From assembly GCF_033118175.1 (NCBI RefSeq), contig NC_083704.1:49130501-49194500 (forward strand): DNA of 64,000 nucleotides, given 5' to 3'. The notes under the pieces were generated by a model, which was given only the letters and a program-made list of their open reading frames with translations, searched no databases and was not told the DNA's origin. The first letter of the stretch is position 1; the number at the start of each line of letters is the position of its first letter. The position numbers and the translations under genes were made by a program. The DNA is from Dama dama (taxonomy: Eukaryota; Chordata; Mammalia; Artiodactyla; Cervidae). Below, piece after piece: positions 56,616-64,000 of the stretch.

Positions 56616-57935
56616 TTATTGTTGTTCAGTCACTTAGTTGTGTTTGACTCTTTGCAACCCCATGGACTGCAGTGCACCAGGCTTCCCTGTCCTTCACCAT
56701 CACTCAGACCTTGCTCAAACTCATGTCCATCGAGTCAGTGATGCCATCCAACCACCTTGTCTTCTGTCATCCCCTTTTCCTCCTGCTTTCAATCTTGCCC
56801 AGCATCAGGGTCTTTTCCAGTGAGTCAGTTCTTCACATTAGGTGGCCAAAGTATTGGAGCTTCAGCTTCAGTATCAGTCCTTCCAATGAATATTCAGGAC
56901 TGATTTCCTTTAGGATGGACTGGTTGGATCTCCTTGCAGGGAGATGATGAGATGATGAGATCTCTTGATCTCCTCTCTCTCTCCTTGAGAGTGTTCTCCA
57001 GCACCACAGTTCAAAAACATCGGGTTTTTGATTCTTCAACACTCAGCTTTCTTTATAGTCCAACTCTCACATCCGTACATGACTCCTGTAAAAACCATAG
57101 CTTGGACTATACACACCATAATCAGCAAAGTAATGTCTTTGCTTTTTAATATGCTATCTATGTTTGTCAGAGCTTTTCTTTGAAGGAGCAAGCATCTTAA
57201 TTTCATGGCTGCAGTCACCATCTGGAGTGATTTTGGAGTGCAGGACAATAAAGTCTCTCACTGTTTCCATTGTTTCTCCATCTATTTGCCATAAAATAAT
57301 GGGGCTACATGCCATGATCTTAGTTTTTTGAATGTTGAGTTTTAAGTAAGCTTTTTCACTCTCTTTGACCTTCATCAAGAGGCTCTTTTTGCTTTCTGCC
57401 ATAAGGGTGGTATCATCTGTATATCTAAGGTTATTGATAATTCTCCCCACAATCTTGATTCCAGCTTGTGCTTCATCCAGCCCGCCATTTCACATGATTT
57501 TCTCTGCATATAAGTTAAATAGGCAGGATGACAGTAAACAACCTTGATGCACTGGTTCCCAGTTTTGAACCAGTGTTTTGTTTCATGTCCAGTTCTAACT
57601 GTTGGTTCTTGATCTGCATACTGATTTCTCAGGAGACAGGTAAGGTCATATGGTATTCCCATCTCTTGAAAAATTTTCCATAGTTTGTTGTGATCCACAT
57701 AGTCAAAGGCTTTGTCATAAGTGAATAAAGCAGAAGTAGATGTTTTTCTGGAACTCTTACTTTTTCTATGATCCAGTGGATGTTGACAATTTTATTTCTG
57801 GTTCCTTTGCCATCTCTAGCCTCACTTGGAGAATTTTGAGCATTGCCTTGCTAGCATGTGAGATAAGTGCAATTGTGTGTTAGTTTGAACATTTTTTGTC
57901 ATTGCCTTTCTTTGGGATTGGAATGAAAACTGAGG
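56616..57935 (-). mobile_element. BovB LINE, 1.3 kb, degenerate
   Basis: Antisense BovB: 3' tail at the left (TTGTTCAGTCACTTAGTTGT), then the C-terminal region, the RT palm (ADQEPTVRTGHETKHWFKTG, MDHNKLWKIFQEMGIP) up to about 57935. Frames are broken. At 56938-56990 the conserved block after CTCCTTGCAG is replaced by a purine/pyrimidine repeat containing GAGATCTCTTGATCTC. Confidence 0.93.
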
Positions 57936-58149
57936 TTTTTATTATTAACTTCTCCAAGGCCAACTTATTATGTCCTTTTACCAGCTTATAAATAATTCCC
58001 AGTCAGATTCAAGTATACACTCTAGCTTGATTCTGAAGACTGCTTATCATTCATTTCCATCTTTCTTTCATTTCCTACTCCAAGGCAACTAAAAGTGATC
58101 TATACTTTTTAAACAGTCCTGTCTTACTTCTCCTTGATACATACTCCAT
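57936..58149. other. Unique intronic spacer
   Basis: Short A+T-rich spacer between a BovB and a Bov-tA; nothing recognised. Confidence 0.5.
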
Positions 58150-58355
58150 GTGTGCATGCTCGGTCATGTCCAACTCTTTGCAACCCCATGGACTGTAGCC
58201 CACCAGACTCTGCTGTCCATGGAATTTTCCTGGCAAGAATATTGTAGTGGGTTGCCATTTCCTACTCCAGGGGATCTTCCCGACCCAGGGAATGAACCCA
58301 TGTCTCCTGCATTGGCGGGTGGATTCTTTACTACTATGCCACCTGGGAATCCCTC
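58150..58355 (-). mobile_element. Bov-tA SINE, nearly complete
   Basis: Reverse-complement Bov-tA with both halves: GGTCATGTCCAACTCTTTGC, CAAGAATATTGTAGTGGGTT, GATCTTCCCGACCCAGG, and the tRNA-Glu-derived head ending CCACCTGGGAATCCC. Confidence 0.95.
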
Positions 58356-60559
58356 CATAGTCCATACTTGTTCTCTTATTCCTCTAACTTACATTAATTA
58401 AAATTTAATTTCTGACTTCTCTGTGTTCTTACACAGGGCTATATCTAACTATATTTTGGTGTTATTTTTCACACTATTTCTTGTATATTATGCTTTCTAG
58501 TTACAAGTGACTGAAACTCTGCTATTGTATTTTAATATTATGAAGAGTGTATGATTCAGATTAGCTGTATCTTGCTGTTCAAATGATGTTATAAGGGCCC
58601 CATTATTTAAGCAGATTCTTACTACATGGTATTAAAGAAGACATCAACCAGCCCCAGACCCATATTTTTCTTGTCATTCATAATCTCAGAAAATGAGAGG
58701 TCCTTGATTTTGTGTCATTTCCCTCAAAGAACTCTGCTTGGCCTTGATGGCTTAATGAGTTCACCCCTGGATCATTCAGTGTCCAGAGGTGGTGCTTCTC
58801 ACCAAGGGTCAGACTGGAAAACCCCATTAAAACCCCAGGGAGTTGGGGCGACGTAGTTCCCAAAAGGGGAAGAAGTTGAGCAGACAGTTAAAAAGAAACA
58901 GATACATGCTACAGCTAGAAAGAGGAAGGAAGGGGATCTTGATAGAGGACCTACTGTGTGGTAGGTATTGTTCTGGAAGGTGTGCATCTTGTCACTCGTT
59001 TTATTCTCATCACAACCTTAGGGATACGGTTAGCAAGGTTAGGAATATAGTCATTAAGGTGGACTGAAAATAGATGGTACTGTCTTCTACATGCGAATCT
59101 CTCAGAACTGGGAGTGAATAGGGACTTAATATACTGTTGTTGGCCTATAACAACAACCCTTTATCCTCCTGAGGGCGTTTCATGATAGATACTTTGCATG
59201 CATTACAGATCACTTTTAATTTTCATAACCTGCTCTTGAGCGTGGTCTTATTTCATGGGAGCTCGGTGTTTTGCACAAAGGCATAAAAACCTGAAGCAGG
59301 ATTTGCATTCAGGTTTGTGACTTTCTAAGGGTTAGTTGGATTGTTTTATTTTAGCTCTGTTTGTTAGACACGAGTCTGTTAACCTCCACAACAAATTAAT
59401 ACATGGAGACGAAAACCTCAGAGGTCACAGTGTGTCCAGCCAGAACCACTAGAGACGCATCTTCTCCCTGAGGGTCATTAGTAATGTGCCCAGAGACAGT
59501 ACAGCAGAAGGAGGCATTCCTAGGGCGTGGATTTCATGAAGAATGAATCAGAAGTAGGCCAGTGAGACCATGAAAAGAAGCATCAAAGCACCCTAACTGC
59601 TTTTACTTTGAACTAGCCCAACCTGATTCTGTGGTTGTACATTTTGTTCTAAAGAATTAGATACTATCTGAATAAACAGACAAACAAGAAAATAACATGA
59701 AAAAAACATCATGTCCCTTGTCATCTAATCTAGGTCATCATCTTTGTATAGTTTGATAAGGCTCAGGAAGAAGTTTTTGACATTTTGTTTTTTCTCCTAA
59801 CATGCCTTAGGCCCAAGTTTACTTCTTTCTGGAGTACTTAACTTGGGCTCACATAACCGCAGTGAATCCCACACAATAAATCCTTCAAAAAGCAGGGCAT
59901 TACTCAGATAACTGAGGACTGCTCAGTTATGTTTGCAGCTACAACTAGATGATTTTTAAAAGTTAAGGCTTCAAGAGCCTCTGTGGTATCCAGTAAGAAT
60001 AGTCTAGAATTTTATTCTAAATAAAGTGTAATATAATTATGTAAGGATGTTTCCTGAACATTAGATCACATCTTCTCTTTAAACCATTTGGCCCTATTTT
60101 TGTTGATTAATGTCCATAGACTGTTATATGATCACAGAGAGTTCCATGCTCTTTAAAAACAAACAAACAAACAAAACCTTGTATTTTCTTTCTTGGCCAG
60201 ATATTAAAATGAAACTAGTAATTCTTCCTGTATTTGAAAGGAAAGCACATTGTGACACTCAGCGATAACATAATTGTTAATTTTTGTGACTAAATGATAC
60301 TGCTTTTTTGATGTTCCACCCACTCACCATTTCAGTGTTCACAGTTCCTAGACAGGAATTGAAATCTGTTTCTTGGTGTTTAAGAGGAACATAATGTTTG
60401 ACAAACACAAAAAGGATAATAAAGGCATCCTTACTGGCAAATTTGCTCCAGAAAGTTTACTCCTAGAGTTGCTGTACACTTAGGCCAAATTGGGTATCTT
60501 TTGAGAATAGCTTCATGTTTTTCTAAATGTACTTGGCCAGTAAAGTTGTCCTTGTCTCT
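58356..60559. other. Intron with weak MIR remnants, no gene seen
   Basis: Antisense MIR-like sequence at about 58935-59080 (GGACCTACTGTGTGGTAGGT, TTATTCTCATCACAACCTTA) and a weaker one at about 59190-59310. Short (AAAC)n at about 60157-60176. Confidence 0.5.
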
Positions 60560-60712
60560 TTTGCATTGATTAGTCTTGTCCTTTGTATATGCTGGACACC
60601 TAAAGTCATTTAAAATACCCAAGTCACACGAGGACCTTATGAAAGTGCAGATTCAGATTCAGTAGTTGTGAGCTGTGGCCTGAGATTCTGCATTTCTAAA
60701 AAGCTCCCAGGT
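60560..60712 (+). mobile_element. MER5A-like hAT MITE, left part (split by L1)
   Basis: GATTCAGATTCAGTAGTTGT, GGCCTGAGATTCTGCATTTC and AAAAAGCTCCCAGG match the MER5A interior. It is interrupted at 60712 by the L1 and continues at 62790-62840 (GATGTCAGTGCTATTGTCTG, ACTACACTGTGTAACAA). Confidence 0.75.
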
Positions 60713-60713
60713 T

Positions 60714-62393
60714 ACCAGAAAATTACTAGAGCTAATCAATGAATATAGTAAAGTTGCAGGATATAAAATTAACACACAGAAATCCTTTGCATTAATATAC
60801 ACTAACAATGAAAAAACAGACAGAGAAATTAAGGAAACAATACCATTCACCATTGCAACAAAAAGAATAAAATACTTAGGAGTATATCTACCTAAAGAAA
60901 CAAAGGACCTATACATAGAAAACTATAAAACACTGATGAAAGAAATCAAAGAGGACACAAACAGATGGAGAAACATACCGTGTTCATGGATTGGAAGAAT
61001 TAATATTGTCAAAATGGCTATTCTACCCAAAGCAGTCTATAGATTCAATGCAATCCCTATCAAGCTACCAACGGTATTTTTCACAGAACTAGACCAAAGA
61101 ATTTCACAATTTGTATGGAAATACAAAAAACCTCGAATAGCCAAAGTAATCTTGAGAAAGAAGAATGGAACTGGAGGAATCAACCTGCCTGACTTCAGAC
61201 TCTACTACAAAGCCACAGTCATCAAGACAGTATGGTACTGGCACAAAGACAGAAATATAGATCAATGGAACAGAATAGAAAGCCCAGAGATAAATCCACG
61301 AACCTATGGACACCTTATCTTTGACAAAGGAGGCAAGGATATACAATGGAAAAAAGACAACCTCTTTAACAAGTGGTGCTGGGAAAACTGGTCAACCACT
61401 TGTAAAAGAATGAAACTAGAACACTTTCTAACACCATACACAAAAATAAACTCAAAATGGATTAAAGATCTAAATGTAAGACCAGAAACTATAAAACTCC
61501 TAGAGGAGAACATAGGCAAAACACTCTCCGACATAAATCAAAGCAAGATCCTCTATGACCCACCTCCCAGAATATTGGAAATAAAAGCAAAACTAAACAA
61601 ATGGGACCTAATGAAACTTAAAAGCTTTTGCACTACAAAGGAAACTATAAGTAAGGTGAAAAGACAGCCCTCAGATTGGGAGAAAATAATAGCAAATGAA
61701 GCAACAGACAAAGGATTAATCTCAAAAATATACAAGCAACTCCTGCAGCTCAATTCCAGAAAAATAAATGACCCAATCAAAAAATGGGCCAAAGAACTAA
61801 ACAGACATTTCTCCAAAGAAGACATACAGATGGCTAACAAACACATGAAAAGATGCTCAACATCACTCATTATTAGAGAAATGCAAATCAAAACCACAAT
61901 GAGGTACCATTACACGCCAGTCAGGATGGCTGCTATCCAAAAGTCTACAAGCAATAAATGCTGGAGAGGGTGTGGAGAAAAGGGAACCCTCTTACACTGT
62001 TGGTGGGAATGCAAACTAGTACAGCCGCTATGGAAAACAGTGTGGAGATTTCTTAAAAAACTGGACATAGAACTGCCATATGACCCAGCAATCCCACTTC
62101 TGGGCATACACACTGAGGAAACCAGATCTGAAAGAGACACGTGCACCCCAATGTTCATTGCAGCACTGTTTATAATAGCCAGGACATGGAAGCAACCTAG
62201 ATGCCCATCAGCAGATGAATGGATAAGGAAGCTGTGGTACATATACACCATGGAATATTACTCAGCCATTAAAAAGAATTCATTTGAACCAGTCCTAATG
62301 AGATGGATGAAGCTGGAGCCCCTTATACAGAGTGAAGTAAGCCAGAAAGATAAAGAACATTACAGCATACTGACACATGTATATGGAATTTAG
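60714..62393 (+). pseudogene. L1 ORF2p C-terminal half (about 559 codons, open; truncated gene)
   Basis: Open from the truncation point to TAG at 62391-62393. It begins [19 protein letters not shown], the end of the reverse-transcriptase palm/thumb region just after the YADD block (lost by truncation). Next come FNAIPIKLP (thumb), [31 protein letters not shown], and the Cys-rich domain [20 protein letters not shown] near 61960-62030. The end contains [14 protein letters not shown], usual for L1. Endonuclease and RT catalytic residues are absent, and no promoter is retained, so it is a dead-on-arrival copy; the lack of stops reflects youth, not function. An internal ATG at 60936 gives a 485-codon frame but is not a natural start. 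Confidence 0.92.
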
Positions 62394-62692
62394 AAAGGTG
62401 ATAACGATAACCCTATATGCAGAACAGAAAAAGAGACACAGAAATACAGAACAGACTTTTGAACTCTGTGGGAGAATGTGAGGGTGGGATATTTCAAAAG
62501 AACAGCATGTATACTATCTATGGTGAAACAGATCACCAGCCCAGGTGGGATGCACGAGACAAGTGCTCCGGCCTGGTGCACTGGGAAGACCCAGAGGAAT
62601 CGGGTGGAGAGGGAGGTGGGAGGGGGGATCGGGATTGGGAATACATGTAAATCCATGGCTGATTCATATCAATGTATGACAAAACCCACTGG
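62394..62692 (+). other. L1 3'UTR
   Basis: The region includes GGGAGAATGTGAGGGTGGG, the G-rich GGAGAGGGAGGTGGGAGGGG (a polypurine run as in L1 3'UTRs), and ends at GACAAAACCCACTGG. The source family normally continues with a TTGTAAAGTAATTAG-type stretch that is missing here, so the tail starts early. Confidence 0.75.
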
Positions 62693-62774
62693 AAAAAAAA
62701 AATAATAATAAAAAAAAAATCACTTGGGAAAAAAAAAAATAAAATAAGCAAACACTAAAAAAAAAAAAAAAAAT
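62693..62774 (+). other. A-rich tail with an internal unique tag (probable 3' transduction)
   Basis: The tail has three A-rich tracts: 62693-62719, 62729-62741 and 62757-62773. Between them lies non-L1 sequence: TCACTTGGG (62720-62728) and TAAAATAAGCAAACACT (62740-62756). The TSD follows directly, so everything up to 62774 moved with the L1. This is the expected structure of a 3' transduction from a source locus. Confidence 0.65.
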
Positions 62775-63047
62775 AAAAAGCTCCCAGGTGATGTCAGTGC
62801 TATTGTCTGTAGACTACACTGTGTAACAAGAATACAGACTGTGCTTCATGGTAGAGAGGGAGGGGTGCCCATGTATCTTGTTCATATCTATCTGGTATCT
62901 CACACATCTGGTAAGGTGACTGGTACCCAGTAGATGCTCAGTATGCATTTGTTGAATGAATGAGAGAACTTCTTGTATCTAAATTTACTATCAACTATAG
63001 CAGACATGTCCTAGACAAATCCAAAGATTATATATATCCAAAGATTT

Positions 63048-63081
<34 letters not shown>

Positions 63082-63279
63082 TATATATATATAAATAAAA
63101 TGAAGCAGAGATGAAATAAACTTATTTTAGTCTTTCCACCTGACATTTATCCTCACTGCTATAGTCCCTGCACTTGTGTGCTTTCTAGTATTCGTGGCTG
63201 ATTCCAGAATTACAGGCTGGCCCACTGGGCAGGTGATTGCCCAGTGTTCATTTCCAGTGACTTACTGTTTGCCCATCAG
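62775..63279. other. MER5A right part, L2/MIR-like end and composite microsatellite
   Basis: MER5A resumes at 62790-62840. An L2-type 3' end is at about 62890-62965 (GACTGGTACCCAGTAGATGC, CATTTGTTGAATGAATGA). A composite (TA)n(CA)n(TA)n lies at 63046-63095. No gene is seen. Confidence 0.6.
63046..63095. repeat. (TA)n-(CA)n-(TA)n composite microsatellite
   Basis: About 10 TA units, then about 9-10 CA units, then about 6 TA units. The TA arms are complementary to each other and could pair around the CA block. Confidence 0.93.
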
Positions 63280-63403
63280 AAGGGCATCCCTGGTGGCTCA
63301 GACAGTAAAGAATCCGCCTGCAGTGCAGGAGACCCAGGTTTGATCCCTGGGTCGGGAAGATCTGCTGGAGAAGGGATAGGCTACCCACTCCAGTATTCTT
63401 GGG
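63280..63403 (+). mobile_element. Bov-tA unit 1 of a head-to-tail pair (lacking its 3' part)
   Basis: Sense Bov-tA from GGGCATCCCTGGTGGCTCAG through the B box (GGTTTGATCCCTGGGTCGGG) to CCACTCCAGTATTCTTG. It stops where the next copy begins, without the terminal GAGAATTCCATGG region. Confidence 0.92.
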
Positions 63404-63596
63404 CTTCCCTGGTGGCTCAGCTGGTAAAGAATCTGCCTGCAATGTGGGAGACCTGGGTTGGATTCCTGTGTTGGGAAGATCCCCTCGAGAAGGGAAAGGC
63501 TACCCACTCCAGTATTCTGGCCTGGAGAATTCCATGGACAAAGGAGCCTGGCGGGCTACAGTCCATGGGGTTGCAAAGAGTTGGTCCTCAGCTAAC
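63404..63596 (+). mobile_element. Bov-tA unit 2 of a head-to-tail pair
   Basis: Sense Bov-tA beginning GGCTTCCCTGGTGGCTCAGC, with GGGTTGGATTCCTGTGTTGG (mutated B box) and the usual GAATTCCATGGACAAAGGAG and GGCTACAGTCCATGGGG end. Joined directly to unit 1. Confidence 0.94.
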
Positions 63597-64000
63597 TATT
63601 TTGCATCTGTTGGATGATATATATAAAATAGTCTTGGGCATGAATCTTTCAGTAGGAGTTATGGTCTGTATGTATAAAATAAAGTATTATTACAAGTATT
63701 TTATGAGTATGTGGAAAGAAATGACTTAAAGAGCTAGTCAATTCAGACTTTTTTTTTTTTTTTAAACTCATGGGGAATGAAACAAACACATTTCAGTTGT
63801 TTTTAGCCCCCCCACAGAAATGTCTTCCCCCCCTACCCCACATTCCTGCAGTCTTTAACAAAAATATATTATAAAAGCAAAACAATTTCATGCTTTTCCT
63901 ATCCCAGGACTATTTGAAAAATGTCTCCTGAGACACGGAGTGGCAAGTTGAGGGAGCATGGGGGTCTGCCTGTTCTCGCACTGCTTAGGGCTCAGAGCAG
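63597..64000. other. Unique intronic sequence at the right edge
   Basis: Poly(T) at about 63750-63764 and C-rich runs near 63808 and 63827; no gene or named repeat. Confidence 0.5.

Larger units (their letters stand above)
60713..62774 (+). mobile_element. Ruminant L1, 5'-truncated, young, with poly(A) tail and 15-bp TSDs
   Basis: About 2.06 kb: C-terminal half of ORF2 (open), 3'UTR, and a complex A-rich tail. The perfect 15-bp duplication AAAAAGCTCCCAGGT flanks it at 60698-60712 and 62775-62789, and the target reads TTTCT/AAAAAG, close to the L1 endonuclease consensus. The host sequence is a MER5A-like element. Because the retained frame is undamaged, this is probably one of the youngest insertions here. 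Confidence 0.97.

Noticed and set aside
61104..62251. Several 76-114-codon minus-strand frames
   Set aside because: They are antisense shadows of the intact L1 ORF2 segment on the + strand.
63283..63360. tRNA-like sequence with A and B boxes
   Set aside because: It is the tRNA-Glu-derived head of a Bov-tA SINE, not a tRNA gene: the cloverleaf 3' half is replaced by BovA sequence. The same applies to the other Bov-tA copies.

Overview
The window is nuclear DNA of a ruminant, most likely a bovid (cattle, sheep or goat group). The evidence is the repeat content: several BovB (RTE-clade) LINEs, Bov-tA SINEs (tRNA-Glu head plus BovA core) and a ruminant-type L1, on a background of older mammalian repeats (MIR, L2, MaLR LTRs, hAT MITEs, ancient L1). 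There is no prokaryotic or organellar gene, and no rRNA, functional tRNA or CRISPR array.

Host gene. I recognise one coding exon, 43783-43857 (+): 75 bp, 25 codons, flanked by AG and GT. Its translation matches the ERC/ELKS/CAST active-zone scaffold family and fits ERC2 better than ERC1. By inference, most or all of the window is ERC2 intron on the + strand, with more than 43 kb before the exon and more than 20 kb after it. No second known ERC2 exon was found. Two other short open segments with good splice sites, 46719-46760 (42 bp) and 55847-55924 (78 bp), would both keep the ERC2 frame and are reported as possible cassette exons.

Layout. 1-4026: minus-strand L1 with complete 5'UTR, intact ORF1 and the start of ORF2, inserted into a BovB whose 3' part resumes at 4027. 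4517-9507: low-repeat intron with a candidate regulatory cluster near 8.4-8.5 kb. 9.5-14.3 kb: Bov-tA SINEs and two same-strand BovB copies. 14.3-25 kb: only old repeats (MIR, L2, MLT1). 25-30.5 kb: MIR and L2 with two unusual small BovB insertions. 31-38.9 kb: old L1, a fold-back Bov-tA, a 1.8-kb BovB, an L1 3' end, a hAT MITE and a long L2. 38.9-49.9 kb: mostly unique, with the ERC2 exon. 49.9-53.1 kb: two ancient L1 fragments, one split by a BovB with clear target-site duplications. 56.6-58.4 kb: BovB and Bov-tA. 60.7-62.8 kb: a 5'-truncated L1 that keeps an open ORF2 C-terminal half, carries a probable 3' transduction and splits a MER5A-like element. 63.3-63.6 kb: a head-to-tail Bov-tA pair.

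The retroelements work as autonomous/non-autonomous sets: L1 and BovB encode endonuclease/reverse transcriptase, and Bov-tA SINEs and short BovB tails are moved by BovB. No new multi-gene system is apparent. The items most worth checking are the cassette-exon candidates, the L1 3' transduction, long antisense frames in the L1 5'UTR, chimeric or fold-back SINE/BovB insertions, and the palindromic motif cluster near 8.48 kb. Repeat family names come from recognising consensus features by eye; boundaries are accurate to roughly 5-30 bp, except where target-site duplications fix them.
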